Below the pieces are notes generated by a model. That model worked only from the letters and a program-made list of their open reading frames with translations, was not told where the DNA came from and made no database searches. From Chloroflexota bacterium (GTDB lineage Bacteria; Chloroflexota; Anaerolineae; Promineifilales; Promineifilaceae): a stretch of DNA of 64,000 bases. The stretch is taken from NCBI GenBank assembly GCA_014584575.1, contig JACTMP010000002.1:1-64000 (forward strand), written 5' to 3'. The position numbers and the translations under genes are program-made. Positions 44,827 to 54,754 of this stretch are shown here, one piece after another; the first letter of the stretch is position 1, and each line of letters starts with the position of its first letter.

Positions 44827-45897
44827 ATGAAAGCACTATCTAGACGTCGCCATCCACGCGAGACTGCAAAAACATTCACTGTAACAGGCACGGCGCTGAT
44901 ACTTTTGTTCATGTTTCTTTCGCCGTTTTTTTATATGGTTTCGACGGCGCTTAAAACACCGCAACAGATGTCTGTTTTAGGGGCGCCTCTTTGGCCGGCC
45001 CGTGCTGCCATGGCTGAGTACAACGGTGTGGAAATGGAAACTTACTCAGTTCCCATGAACACCTGTGTAGGCAGCGAAGATGACGATTCCACGAGGGGCC
45101 TGGTTTTGCTTAAGAAGGGGCTGCGGGAAAGCACTTTTGCCGATCCTGACAATGTGGACCGTGGTGAATTTGTTTGCGCGGTTTCCTGGCGAGCCTTACC
45201 GCGCCCCTGGGAATTTGCTCCTTATTGGGGTAATTTCAGCACTGTGTGGGAAACCATTGATTTCCCACGGCTGATGTATAACACCACCATGTACGCGGTG
45301 CTATCTACCATTGGCGTATTATTCTCTTGTACACTTGTGGCTTATGGATTTTCGCGGTTTGATTTTCCGGGTCGTGACTTTTTGTTCCTTATTTTGATTT
45401 CGACGCTCTTTTTACCGGCGTTTGTGACCGTTATTCCTACGTATACATTCTTTCAGAAAATTGGATGGGTAGGTACGTGGCTACCGCTTATTGTGCCCAC
45501 TTTTTTCGCAAACGCTTTCGATGTTTTCCTACTCCGGCAATACTTTATGACCATTCCTCGTGAGATGGATGAGGCGGCGATGATAGATGGGGCCAGCCGT
45601 TTCCGCATTCTCTGGTCGGTGATTCTGCCACAATCGTATCCGGCGCTGCTGGCTATCACGGTATTCCATATTGTGTATGCCTGGAATGATTACTTTGGCC
45701 CACTGATCTATTTATCCACCGCACGGGACAAGTGGCCTATTTCTGTGGCTTTGCCGCTGTTTAATGGCATTTATGGCTCCAACCCGGAACTGATTCAGGC
45801 GGCTTCATTGATGGCGCTGGTTGTGCCCTTGATTTTGTTTATTTTGGCGCAACGGTTCTTTGTTCAGGGTCTGGTGGTTACGGGTGTTGATAAATAA
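44827..45897 (+). CDS. ABC sugar permease, MalG/UgpE type
   Basis: A 356-residue permease with EAA motif DEAAMIDGASRFRILWSVIL and YAWNDYFGPLIYL, typical of the MalG group. It is longer than usual because an extracytoplasmic loop of about 95 residues (about 45-145) with two or three cysteines, VEMETYSVPMNTCVG, is inserted after helix 1. AAGGAG 11 bases before ATG. No ATPase gene follows; the importer must use a shared MsmK/MalK-like ATPase encoded elsewhere. Confidence 0.88.
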   Translation: MKALSRRRHPRETAKTFTVTGTALILLFMFLSPFFYMVSTALKTPQQMSVLGAPLWPARAAMAEYNGVEMETYSVPMNTCVGSEDDDSTRGLVLLKKGLRESTFADPDNVDRGEFVCAVSWRALPRPWEFAPYWGNFSTVWETIDFPRLMYNTTMYAVLSTIGVLFSCTLVAYGFSRFDFPGRDFLFLILISTLFLPAFVTVIPTYTFFQKIGWVGTWLPLIVPTFFANAFDVFLLRQYFMTIPREMDEAAMIDGASRFRILWSVILPQSYPALLAITVFHIVYAWNDYFGPLIYLSTARDKWPISVALPLFNGIYGSNPELIQAASLMALVVPLILFILAQRFFVQGLVVTGVDK

Positions 45898-45985
45898 AGG
45901 TGGGGTTGCCAGCATGTAGTGTGGCGTGCCTACCCTGTGATGCACGCCGCATTACATCATACCCAATCCAGGAAGGTTGAGGAAA

Positions 45986-47341
45986 ATGTACCGATTTTTT
46001 GTAGCAATATGGCTGCTTTTGGTTTTGGTTGCCTGTTCACAACAGCCAGCGGTGAGTGATGAGGCTACGGCCGTACCCACTCCCACCCCCATCCCTGCCC
46101 CCGCCACCGCTTTGCCCAACCAGTTATACACGAATGTGGATATTGCCCGCGGGCCAATTAACCCCTTTGTGTATGGCGTCAACTATGGCCCCTGGACGGC
46201 CGTGCCCGCCGCCATGCTCGACGAATACCAATCTTCCGGGTTAACCATGCTTCGTTTTCCCGGTGGGAATTGGGGGGATGAAAACACCGTGCGCCCCAAC
46301 CAGGTGGATTTTCTGATGGACATAGCCGGCATGGTGGATGCCGAAATTGTCTTCCACGTCAATTTGCTTGGTGGCACACCAGAAGAAGCGGTAGAAATGA
46401 TGCGCCTGGTCAATGAAGAAAAAGGCTATGGTGTTAAGTATTGGAGCATCGGCAATGAACCCAATTTGTATGCCCCGGCGCGGGGCTTCACCGAATGGGA
46501 CACCGTTTACTTTAACCAGCGTTGGCGCGAATTTGCCGAAGCGATGAAAGCGGCCGACCCGGATATTGTGTTGATTGGGCCGGATTTAAGCCAGTACACG
46601 GCCGTAGACGCCAACAACCCCAAAGATGCCAACGGCCGTGACTGGATGCGTGAATTCCTGCGCGCCAACGGCGATCTGGTAGACATTGTGGCCATCCATC
46701 GTTACCCCTTCCCCGCCAGTGGCAACAACCCCAACCCCACCATTGAAGACCTGCGCCAGAACAGCCCGGAATGGGACGCCATCATCCCCCACCTGCGCCA
46801 GGTCATTCAGGAAGAAGCCGGGCGTGACCTGCCCGTGTCGGTCATGGAGGTCAACTCCAACTGGAGCAACACCCTCGGTGGTGAAGCCACGCCCGACTCC
46901 TTTTACAACGCCATCTGGTGGGCCGATTCCTTAGGCCGCATGATTGAGCAAGATGTGGATATGGTGGCCTATTTTGTCATCGCCCACAGCCGGGGCGGTG
47001 CGGGGCTGCTGGCGCTCAGCGCCCCCACCCCCACCTTCTATGTCTACAAAATGTACCAGCAGTTTGGCAATGAAAAACTCCATGCCGATTCAGGGGTAGA
47101 GGATGTTTCCATTTTTGCCGCCCGGCGCGAGGATGGCGCGGTGACATTGATGATGATAAATCGCGGGCCAGATGAGATGACCGTGCCTTTGCTAGTAGAT
47201 GGATACACCGGCAGCAACGCCGAATTGTGGCGCTTTGACGCGGAGCACAAGGCCGAAAATTTAGGTGCGTTGGATTGGACAAACGGCGATCCCATTACGT
47301 TGCCGGGCCAATCCATATCATTATTGGTATTGTCACCGTGA
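45986..47341 (+). CDS. Exported clan GH-A glycoside hydrolase lipoprotein
   Basis: A 451-residue lipoprotein (lipobox LVAC, Cys17, then a Thr/Pro linker). The TIM-barrel domain begins with NPFVYGVNYGPW and MLRFPGGNWGDENT, and has the clan GH-A acid/base Glu158 in WSIGNEPN and the probable nucleophile Glu288 in SVMEVNSNW. The fold resembles GH39/GH51-type or GH44-type enzymes; the family cannot be settled by eye. A small C-terminal beta domain follows. Working outside the membrane it would cut polysaccharide into pieces for the importer. Start at 45986; a TTG at 45977 is less likely. Confidence 0.8.
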   Translation: MYRFFVAIWLLLVLVACSQQPAVSDEATAVPTPTPIPAPATALPNQLYTNVDIARGPINPFVYGVNYGPWTAVPAAMLDEYQSSGLTMLRFPGGNWGDENTVRPNQVDFLMDIAGMVDAEIVFHVNLLGGTPEEAVEMMRLVNEEKGYGVKYWSIGNEPNLYAPARGFTEWDTVYFNQRWREFAEAMKAADPDIVLIGPDLSQYTAVDANNPKDANGRDWMREFLRANGDLVDIVAIHRYPFPASGNNPNPTIEDLRQNSPEWDAIIPHLRQVIQEEAGRDLPVSVMEVNSNWSNTLGGEATPDSFYNAIWWADSLGRMIEQDVDMVAYFVIAHSRGGAGLLALSAPTPTFYVYKMYQQFGNEKLHADSGVEDVSIFAARREDGAVTLMMINRGPDEMTVPLLVDGYTGSNAELWRFDAEHKAENLGALDWTNGDPITLPGQSISLLVLSP

Positions 47342-47349
47342 AATCTATC

Positions 47350-47498
47350 GTAGGGGCGAGACAGGCGGGTAGAACTTTGGCGATGAAGAAGGGCTTTGCC
47401 TCCCGCCTGTCTCGCCCACCTGCCGGGCGAGGGCGAGACGGCGCGGAGACGAAGTATTGGTACTTCGGCCAAACGTTACCGCGCCGTCTCGCCCCTAC
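47350..47498. repeat. Double-hairpin dispersed repeat, copy 1
   Basis: Ends GTAGGGGCGAGAC / GTCTCGCCCCTAC are inverted repeats; inside are two hairpins (GGCGAGACAGGCGGG with its inverse; GGGCGAGACGGCGCGG with its inverse). Copy 2 is at 60606-60768. Confidence 0.8.
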
Positions 47499-47531
47499 AA
47501 AAATAATCCGGCGGGAAAAGGATTTGTATTT

Positions 47532-49466
47532 ATGACCGCCAGGCGGTGTTTATCCAAGATTTTTTTGGGGGGGATTTTGTTGCTCACGGCCGTTGCCTGC
47601 CAGCAACAACCTGCACCAGCCCCCACCAGCCCCCCAGATACAGCCACGACGGACGCGACATCGCCGACAGAAGCCGCACCCGCCGTTGAACCCACCCCCA
47701 GTTCCGAACCCATTCCCTCTTACCTGAACCAGGAACTGCCTACCGCCGAACGGGTAGAAGATTTGCTTGGCCGTATGACGTTGGAAGAGAAAATTGGGCA
47801 GATGACGCTGGTGGAGAAAAATAGCATCCAGCCAACGGCCGTCACCACTTACTTCATCGGTGGCATCCTCAGCGGCGGCGGTGGCTACCCCAGCGAAGGC
47901 AACACGCCCGAAAACTGGGCGGCCATGGTAGACAGCTACCAGGAAGCGGCTCTCAGCACCCCCTTAGCCATCCCCATCATCTACGGCGTAGACGCCGTTC
48001 ACGGCCACAACAATTTGAAAGACGCCACCATTTTCCCACACAACATCGGCCTGGGGGCCACCCGCAACCCGGAACTGCTGCGGCAAATTGGGCAGATCAC
48101 GGCCGTGGAAACCCGCGCCACCGGTATCCCCTGGAATTATGCGCCCGTCATCGCCGTGCCCCAGGACATCCGTTGGGGGCGGACGTATGAGGCGTTCAGC
48201 GAAAACACGGAACTGGTCAGTGAATTGGGCGTGGCCTATATGCAAGGGTTACAAGGGGAGGATTTGGCGGCGGTCACGGCCGTACTCGCCACCCCCAAAC
48301 ATTACATCGGCGACGGTGGCACGGCCTGGGGCAGTTCCCATACCCAGAATTACATGCTCGACCAGGGTGATATGCAGGTGGACGAAGCTACCCTGCGGGC
48401 ACTGCATTTGCCACCCTACCAGGCGGCCATAGACGCGGGCGCACAAAGCATTATGGTCAGCTTCAGCAGTTGGAACGGCACCAAAATGCACGCCCAAAAA
48501 TATCTGCTGCACGATGTTCTCAAAGGAGAATTGGGGTTTACCGGCTTTCTGGTGTCTGATTGGCAGGCCATTGACCAGATTTCGCCCAATTTCTATAACG
48601 CCGTGGTCACTTCCATCAATGCCGGGGTGGATATGAACATGGTGCCCTATGATTACCTGCGCTTCATCAACACGATGTTGACGGCCGTTGAAAATGGCGA
48701 CATCACCGAAGCCCGCATTGACGACGCCGTCCGCCGCATCCTCACCGCCAAATTTGACCTGGGGCTGTTTGAAAACCCCTACGCCGACACCACCCACATC
48801 GGCCTGATTGGTTCAGCCGAACATCGCGTAATCGCCCAAGAAGCGGTCAGCCAATCGCTGGTGCTGCTGCAAAACGAGAATGAGACGCTGCCCCTCTCCA
48901 AAGATGCCCGTATTTTTGTGGCCGGGACATTTGCCGACGACATCGGCGTGCAATCGGGCGGCTGGACGATTGAATGGCAGGGACGTTCTGGCAACATCAC
49001 CGCCGGCACCACCATTTTGGAAGCGATAGAGGCCACTGCAACTGGCGAAGTGCAGTTCAACAAGTTTGGCCGTTTTGAGGAATTCAGCCCCCCCGCCGAT
49101 GTGGGCATCGTCGTGTTGGGTGAACTGCCCTACGCTGAAGGGTGGGGGGATGCCGCCGACCTGAGCCTGAGCGACAGCGACGTGGAGATGATCCGGCGTG
49201 TGGGTGAACAGGCGGAACAGGTGGTGGTGGTTTTGTTATCGGGACGGCCGTTGCTCATCACCGACGCCCTCCCCCTGGCCGACGCCTGGATTGCTGCCTG
49301 GCTGCCCGGCACAGAAGGGCAAGGCATCGCCGACAACCTGTTTGGCGACCACCCCTTCACCGGCACGCTCCCCTACACCTGGCCCGCCAGCATGGATCAA
49401 CTACCACTCGGCACTGGCGGCGAACCGCTGTTTCCGTTTGGCTACGGCTTAACAACAGACAATTAA
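47532..49466 (+). CDS. GH3 family beta-glucosidase lipoprotein
   Basis: A 644-residue lipoprotein (lipobox AVAC near residue 23, followed by a Pro/Thr linker). GH3 N-terminal barrel with RVEDLLGRMTLEEKIGQM and IPIIYGVDAVHGHN, and the catalytic nucleophile Asp343 in GFLVSDWQAI. The C-terminal alpha/beta sandwich is complete (VSQSLVLLQNENETLPL; LPGTEGQGIADNLFGDHPFTG, with GYGL at the end). It hydrolyses terminal beta-glucosyl units outside the cell. Start at 47532; the longer ORF runs into the dispersed repeat. It lies in the sugar operon. Confidence 0.92.
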   Translation: MTARRCLSKIFLGGILLLTAVACQQQPAPAPTSPPDTATTDATSPTEAAPAVEPTPSSEPIPSYLNQELPTAERVEDLLGRMTLEEKIGQMTLVEKNSIQPTAVTTYFIGGILSGGGGYPSEGNTPENWAAMVDSYQEAALSTPLAIPIIYGVDAVHGHNNLKDATIFPHNIGLGATRNPELLRQIGQITAVETRATGIPWNYAPVIAVPQDIRWGRTYEAFSENTELVSELGVAYMQGLQGEDLAAVTAVLATPKHYIGDGGTAWGSSHTQNYMLDQGDMQVDEATLRALHLPPYQAAIDAGAQSIMVSFSSWNGTKMHAQKYLLHDVLKGELGFTGFLVSDWQAIDQISPNFYNAVVTSINAGVDMNMVPYDYLRFINTMLTAVENGDITEARIDDAVRRILTAKFDLGLFENPYADTTHIGLIGSAEHRVIAQEAVSQSLVLLQNENETLPLSKDARIFVAGTFADDIGVQSGGWTIEWQGRSGNITAGTTILEAIEATATGEVQFNKFGRFEEFSPPADVGIVVLGELPYAEGWGDAADLSLSDSDVEMIRRVGEQAEQVVVVLLSGRPLLITDALPLADAWIAAWLPGTEGQGIADNLFGDHPFTGTLPYTWPASMDQLPLGTGGEPLFPFGYGLTTDN

Positions 49467-49471
49467 CACTG

Positions 49472-49524
49472 TTTGTAGTAGGCACTTTAGTGCCGTCCAA
49501 AGGCGATAAATCGCCTACTACAAA
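49472..49524. repeat. 53-bp palindromic intergenic repeat
   Basis: Perfect arms TTTGTAGTAGGC (49472-49483) / GCCTACTACAAA (49513-49524), with further inner pairing (GGCACTTTAGTGCC; GGCGATAAATCGCC). It separates the GH3 and first GH94 genes. Confidence 0.75.
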
Positions 49525-49542
49525 CCTGTAATGGAGAAGAAA

Positions 49543-51990
49543 ATGCGCTACGGACACTTCGACGATGCCAACCGGGAGTACGTGATAACCCGGCCCGATA
49601 CACCGCTGCCCTGGATCAACTATTTGGGCAGCCAGGAATATTTTGGTTTGATTAGCAACACCGCCGGGGGCTACTCTTTCTACAAAGACGCCCGGCTGCG
49701 GCGGCTGACCCGCTACCGCTACAACAACGTGCCCTTTGATTTTGGCGGCCGTTACCTCTACCTGCGCGACAATGAAAGTGGCGAATTCTGGTCGCCCACC
49801 TGGCAGCCCACGCGCAAAGAATTGGACAGCTATACCTGCCGTCACGGCATGGGCTACACCATCATCGCTTCCGAATATCGTGGAATCAGGGCGGAAACGC
49901 GCTATTTTGTGCCGCTTGACCAGACATTGGAGGTGTGGCAGATGACGGTGACAAATGAGAGGAGTACGGCCGTAGACCTTTCCGCCTTCTCCTACATCGA
50001 ATTTTGCCTGTGGGACGCCAACGACGACGCCACCAACTTCCAGCGCAATTTCAGCATCGGCCAGGTAGAAATTGAAGACAACGTCATCTACCACAAAACC
50101 GAATACCGCGAACGGCGCGACCATTTTGCCTACTTCGCCTGCTCCCTGGCCCCCGCCGGTTATGACACCCAACGCGAATCCTTCCTCGGCCCCTATCGCG
50201 GTTACGACAATCCGCTCGTCGTCGCCCAGGGGCATTCCACCAACTCCGTCGCCTATGGTTGGGCGCCGATTGGTTCACACAGCTTTCATCTCTCCCTCCA
50301 GCCGGGCGAGTCAAAGAGTATCATCTTCGTTCTGGGTTATCAGGAGAACCCGCAGGATGAGAGATTTGACCCGCCCGGCTCCCAAACCATCAACAAACAG
50401 CGCGTCAAACCGATTTTGCAGCAATTTCTTGACCCGGCGCAGGTGCAGACCGCCTTTGACCAGCTTCGCGCCTATTGGGATCGGCTGCTGGCTGGTTACC
50501 AGGTGACATCACCGAACGAACACGTCAACCGCATGGTCAATATCTGGAACGCCTACCAGAACATGGTCACGTTTAATATGTCCCGCTCCGCTTCCTTTTA
50601 CGAATCGGGCATTGGCCGGGGCATGGGCTTCCGCGACTCCAACCAGGATTTGCTTGGTTTTGTGCACATGATTCCCGAACGCGCCCGTGAGCGCATCCTG
50701 GACATCGCCGCCACCCAGTTACCCACCGGCGGCGCGTATCACCAATACCAGCCGCTCACCAAACGGGGCAATGACGCTGTGGGCAGCAATTTTAATGACG
50801 ACCCGCTGTGGCTGGTGATGGGGGTAACGGCGTACATCAAGGAAACGGCCGATACCAGCATCCTCGACGAACTCGTCCCCTACGACAATCAACCCGGCAC
50901 CGAAGAACCACTCTACGAACATTTGCAGCGCAGCATCCGCTACACGTTGGACAGGCTGGGGCCACACAATTTGCCGCTCATCGGCCGCGCCGACTGGAAT
51001 GATTGCCTGAATCTGAATACCTTTTCTGAGCATCCCGGCGAATCGTTCCAGACGACGACGAACAAAGATGGCAAAACGGCCGAATCCGTTTTCATCGCCG
51101 GGCTGTTTGTGCTGGCGGCGCAAGAGATGGCCGCCTTAGCCGACCATTTAGGCAAAACGAAGGAGGCGGAAACGTACCGCTGGCACGCCGCCAACATGAC
51201 GGAAACGACACTGGCGCATGGTTGGGACGGCGAATGGTTCCGCCGCGCCTATGATTTTTATAGCAATCCGGTGGGTTCAAAGGAATGTGAAGAGGGGAAG
51301 ATTTTTATCGAGCCGCAGGGGATGTGTGTGATGGCCGGGATTGGGCTGGACGATGGCAAGGCAGAGCAGGCGTTGGCATCGGTAGCCGAACATCTGGCCA
51401 CCCCGCACGGCATTGTCTTGCAGCAGCCTGCCTATTCGCAGTATTACCTGCACCTGGGCGAGATTTCCTCATACCCGCCTGGCTACAAAGAAAATGCCGG
51501 TGTTTTCTGCCACAACAACCCCTGGATTATGATTGCGGAAACGGCCGTTGGCCATGGCGACCTGGCATTGGATTATTATCTGCGCATCTGCCCGTCCGCC
51601 CGCGAAGGGATCAGCGACCAGCATCGCTGTGAACCCTACGTTTATGCCCAGATGATTGCCGGCAAGGATGCACCCACACACGGCGAGGCCAAAAATTCCT
51701 GGCTAACAGGCACGGCCGCCTGGAACTACGTCGCCATTACACAGTGGATTTTAGGCATACGGCCGTCCTACGATGGCCTGCAAATTGCACCAATCATTCC
51801 CGCCGATTGGGCTGGTTTCACGGCCGTGCGCCGTTTTCACGGTGTGGATTATCACATTACGGTGGAGCGGGCCGGTGCGGGTAATAACGTGGCGCTGACG
51901 GTTGACGGCCGTACCGTTCCCGGAAATATCGTACCGCTGCCTGGGGATGGGGTGACGGCCGTTGCCGTCCACGTTCAGCTAGGTAAATAG
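49543..51990 (+). CDS. GH94 phosphorylase (cellobiose-type)
   Basis: An 815-residue phosphorylase. The N-terminus ([44 protein letters not shown]) matches GH94 cellobiose phosphorylases, which split cellobiose and phosphate into glucose and glucose-1-phosphate. DWND at residues 484-487 is the stretch where the family's general-acid Asp lies. Later [19 protein letters not shown] is also typical. No signal peptide, so it is cytoplasmic. Start at 49543 with GGAGAAG. Linkage specificity (beta-1,4 versus others) is not shown by sequence. Confidence 0.88.
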   Translation: MRYGHFDDANREYVITRPDTPLPWINYLGSQEYFGLISNTAGGYSFYKDARLRRLTRYRYNNVPFDFGGRYLYLRDNESGEFWSPTWQPTRKELDSYTCRHGMGYTIIASEYRGIRAETRYFVPLDQTLEVWQMTVTNERSTAVDLSAFSYIEFCLWDANDDATNFQRNFSIGQVEIEDNVIYHKTEYRERRDHFAYFACSLAPAGYDTQRESFLGPYRGYDNPLVVAQGHSTNSVAYGWAPIGSHSFHLSLQPGESKSIIFVLGYQENPQDERFDPPGSQTINKQRVKPILQQFLDPAQVQTAFDQLRAYWDRLLAGYQVTSPNEHVNRMVNIWNAYQNMVTFNMSRSASFYESGIGRGMGFRDSNQDLLGFVHMIPERARERILDIAATQLPTGGAYHQYQPLTKRGNDAVGSNFNDDPLWLVMGVTAYIKETADTSILDELVPYDNQPGTEEPLYEHLQRSIRYTLDRLGPHNLPLIGRADWNDCLNLNTFSEHPGESFQTTTNKDGKTAESVFIAGLFVLAAQEMAALADHLGKTKEAETYRWHAANMTETTLAHGWDGEWFRRAYDFYSNPVGSKECEEGKIFIEPQGMCVMAGIGLDDGKAEQALASVAEHLATPHGIVLQQPAYSQYYLHLGEISSYPPGYKENAGVFCHNNPWIMIAETAVGHGDLALDYYLRICPSAREGISDQHRCEPYVYAQMIAGKDAPTHGEAKNSWLTGTAAWNYVAITQWILGIRPSYDGLQIAPIIPADWAGFTAVRRFHGVDYHITVERAGAGNNVALTVDGRTVPGNIVPLPGDGVTAVAVHVQLGK

Positions 51991-52003
51991 AAGCACGGAT
52001 TAG

Positions 52004-52064
52004 AATCAAAGATGACGCAGATGACGCAGATTTTTAATCGGTGAAATCTGCGCAATCTTTGATT
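52004..52064. repeat. Fold-back repeat between the two GH94 genes
   Basis: AATCAAAGATGACGCAG with a second GACGCAG unit pairs with AAATCTGCGCAATCTTTGAT. It ends 15 bases before the next start codon. Confidence 0.7.
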
Positions 52065-52079
52065 ATTTTCAGAACAGAA

Positions 52080-54551
52080 ATGACAAACTACGGCTATTTT
52101 GACGACGAGAAACGAGAGTATGTGATCACCAATCCCAGGACGCCGGTGAAGTGGATCAACTACATTGGCGGTCTCAGTTTTGGCGGTTTTGTAGACCACA
52201 CCGGCGGCCTGCTCATCTGCAAACAAGACCCCAGTCTCAACCGCATCACCAAATACATCCCGCAAATGCCTGCCAGTGATTTCAAAGGCGCAACACTCTA
52301 TCTTCGCTTCAAAGAGATTAAGAGATTGGGAGATTGGGAGATTGGGGAATCACCTGATCTCTCACTCTCCCAATCTCCCAATTACTGCATCTTCTCCCCC
52401 TTCTTCGTCCCCACGCTGGACAACTACGACCGCTACGAATGTCACGTCGGCCTGGGCTACACGCGCATCGTGTCCGAGTTTTATGGCATACGCACCGAGG
52501 CGACCATTTTTGTGCCCAGCGGGGAGGATGTGGTGGTGCAGGCGATTACCATCACCAATTTAGGTGAGGCGGCGCGGGAGATTGACGCCATTCCGGTGGT
52601 GGAATACACCCACTTTGACGCGCTCAAACAGTTCACCAATGCGGACTGGATTCCGCAGACGATGACGAGTAAGGTGGTGGAAGAGGGGGACGGCCGTAAA
52701 ATCCTCATTGAATACCCCTTCATGCTGCGTGACCTGCGCATCAACTACTTCACCAGCAGCCACCCCATCAGCAGCTTTGAATCCGACCGCAAAAAGTTCC
52801 TGGGCGACAACGAATATGGCACCTGGGCCAACCCGCTCAGTCTGCAACAGCCGGACCTGAGCAACACTGAAGCAGTGCGCGGTGATATTGTGGGCGCGCT
52901 GCTGCATCATTTGGGCGTGTTGCAACCCGGTGAGAGTGCGCATTTCACCACCCTGCTCGGCCAGGCGGAAAACGTGGCTGCCGCCCAACCGCTCATCGAA
53001 AAGTACCGGAATCCTGAAAACGTCACGGCCGCGCTGAAAAACATGGCCGCCTTTTGGGACAACTACCTGAACAAATTCCAGGTACACACACCCGACGCCA
53101 GCACCAACGCCATTCTCAATGTGCATAATCCGCGCCAGTGTTACATCACTCTGAACTGGTCGCGCTATCTGTCGCTGTACCAGTTGGGGTTGGGGTCGCG
53201 GGGCATTGGCTTCCGCGACAGTTCGCAAGATGTGTTAGGCGTGTTGGCCGCCGCGCCAGAGGAAGGGGTGGCCCTCATCCGCAAATTGCTGAGTACGCAA
53301 AAGCGCAATGGCTCAGCCATGCACCAGTTCAACCCGCTGACGATGATCGCCGAAACGGGCGAGGCCACCGACGACGACCGCCCGAACTATTACAGCGATG
53401 ACCATTTGTGGATTATCCTGACCGTTACCGCTTACCTGAAAGAGACGGGCGACATGCCCTTTTTGCACGAAGAAATCCCGTTTTACGACAAGGATAAAAA
53501 GGGGCAGCCCATCGAAACGGCCAGCGTGTGGGAACATTTGCGGCGGGCGGTGCAGTTCACACATGGCGACCGGGGCGCACACGGCCTGCCGCTGGCCGGT
53601 TTTGCCGATTGGAATGATACGGTCAATTTGCGGAAGGGGGCGGAATCGTTGTTTACGGCGAATTTGTACGGCCGTGCCCTGCTCGACCTGATCACCCTGG
53701 CCCACCACCTGCAATTTGACGAGGCCGCCGCCCAATTCCGGGCGCAGTATGACGAGATGAAGGAGATTGTGAACCGGGTGGCCTGGGACGGCCGTTGGTA
53801 TGTCCGTTACTTCGATTATGATGGCACGCCGCTTGGCTCGCACACCAACGCGCAGGGGCAGATTTACGCCAACGGCCAATCGTGGCCGGTGCTGTCCGGT
53901 TTTGCCGAGGGGGAGCGGGCGCGGCTGGCGCTGGATGCGGTGTATGAGCATTTGAACACCGCACACGGCATCAAACTCAGCACCCCCGGTTTTAACGGCT
54001 TTGACCCCGGCAAAGGCGGCGTGACCACCTATCCGCCGGGCGCAAAGGAAAACGGCGGCATCTTCCTGCACGCCAACCCCTGGGTGATGATCGCCGAGAC
54101 GCTGCTGGGGGACGGCGACCGCGCCTATGCCTATTACCGGCAAATCAACCCGGCGGCGAAGAATGAGCATATTGACCTGTTTGAAGTGGAACCGTATGCC
54201 TACCCGCAAAACATTTTGGGTGACGAACATCCGCAGCACGGCCTGGGGCGCAATAGCTGGCTGACGGGCACGGCGTCCTGGACTTACCAGGCGGGTACGC
54301 AGTGGATTTTGGGCATTCGCCCGGATTACAACGGGCTGATTGTGGACCCGTGTATTCCAAAAGAGTGGGATGGCTTCACGGCCGTGCGCCACTTCCGCCA
54401 CGCCATCTACCACATCACCGTGGAAAACCCGGCCCACGTTTGCAAAGGGGTGAAAACGATGACGGTGGACGGTACGGCCGTGCCGGGACACACCGCGCCG
54501 GTTTTTGAAGATGGGCAGACCCACCAGGTGCATGTGGTTTTAGGGAATTAA
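52080..54551 (+). CDS. Second GH94 phosphorylase, with in-frame repeat insertion
   Basis: An 823-residue GH94 enzyme (YGYFDDEKREYVITNPRTP; PVKWINYIGGLSFGGFV), paralogous to the preceding gene but clearly diverged, with DWND at residues 510-513. A different substrate (for example another beta-glucobiose or chitobiose) is likely. After LYLRFKEIK it carries about 20 extra residues (RLGDWEIGESPDLSLSQSPN) encoded by an 8-base repeat with inverted arms at 52318-52383; the first GH94 goes straight from LYLRDNESG to SPTWQPT. Start ATG 52080; a GTG at 52041 is possible. Cytoplasmic. Last enzyme of the locus. Confidence 0.87.
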   Translation: MTNYGYFDDEKREYVITNPRTPVKWINYIGGLSFGGFVDHTGGLLICKQDPSLNRITKYIPQMPASDFKGATLYLRFKEIKRLGDWEIGESPDLSLSQSPNYCIFSPFFVPTLDNYDRYECHVGLGYTRIVSEFYGIRTEATIFVPSGEDVVVQAITITNLGEAAREIDAIPVVEYTHFDALKQFTNADWIPQTMTSKVVEEGDGRKILIEYPFMLRDLRINYFTSSHPISSFESDRKKFLGDNEYGTWANPLSLQQPDLSNTEAVRGDIVGALLHHLGVLQPGESAHFTTLLGQAENVAAAQPLIEKYRNPENVTAALKNMAAFWDNYLNKFQVHTPDASTNAILNVHNPRQCYITLNWSRYLSLYQLGLGSRGIGFRDSSQDVLGVLAAAPEEGVALIRKLLSTQKRNGSAMHQFNPLTMIAETGEATDDDRPNYYSDDHLWIILTVTAYLKETGDMPFLHEEIPFYDKDKKGQPIETASVWEHLRRAVQFTHGDRGAHGLPLAGFADWNDTVNLRKGAESLFTANLYGRALLDLITLAHHLQFDEAAAQFRAQYDEMKEIVNRVAWDGRWYVRYFDYDGTPLGSHTNAQGQIYANGQSWPVLSGFAEGERARLALDAVYEHLNTAHGIKLSTPGFNGFDPGKGGVTTYPPGAKENGGIFLHANPWVMIAETLLGDGDRAYAYYRQINPAAKNEHIDLFEVEPYAYPQNILGDEHPQHGLGRNSWLTGTASWTYQAGTQWILGIRPDYNGLIVDPCIPKEWDGFTAVRHFRHAIYHITVENPAHVCKGVKTMTVDGTAVPGHTAPVFEDGQTHQVHVVLGN
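52318..52383. repeat. Octad repeat inside the GH94 coding region
   Basis: AGATTGGG repeated three times, then TCACTCTCCCAATCTCCCAAT as the inverse arm. It keeps the reading frame open. Confidence 0.85.
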
Positions 54552-54617
54552 CCACGGATTGGACGGATGGGGCGGATTTTCACGGATAAAAGATTTAACG
54601 CCTTGGAGGATTTGGTT

Positions 54618-54742
54618 AGTGTCATTCGTTTTTTGCCGTGACTACAACGGATAAAGAAATGAACGGATTCCTCTGTGGAAATTCATCCGCTTAATTCTCC
54701 ATCCGTTGTAGTCTCAAGGGGTGGCGAAAACTTCGTGTCACT
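54618..54742. repeat. 125-bp degenerate palindromic element
   Basis: Inner arms GACTACAACGGAT (54640-54652) / ATCCGTTGTAGTC (54701-54713) are exact; outer arms AGTGTCATTCGTTTTTTGCC / GGCGAAAACTTCGTGTCACT pair with several mismatches. It fills the gap after the sugar locus and holds no ORF. Its AACGGAT units resemble ATCCG repeats near 57765. Confidence 0.65.
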
Positions 54743-54754
54743 AAAGGATTTGTC

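Noticed and set aside
47457-47531. Upstream extension of the GH3 enzyme
   Set aside because: It starts inside the dispersed repeat and would put residues before an obvious lipoprotein signal peptide.
53313-54533. 406-residue minus-strand ORF opposite the second GH94 gene
   Set aside because: Long because of GC-rich third positions; no domain, no ribosome site, and fully inside a well-recognised enzyme gene.
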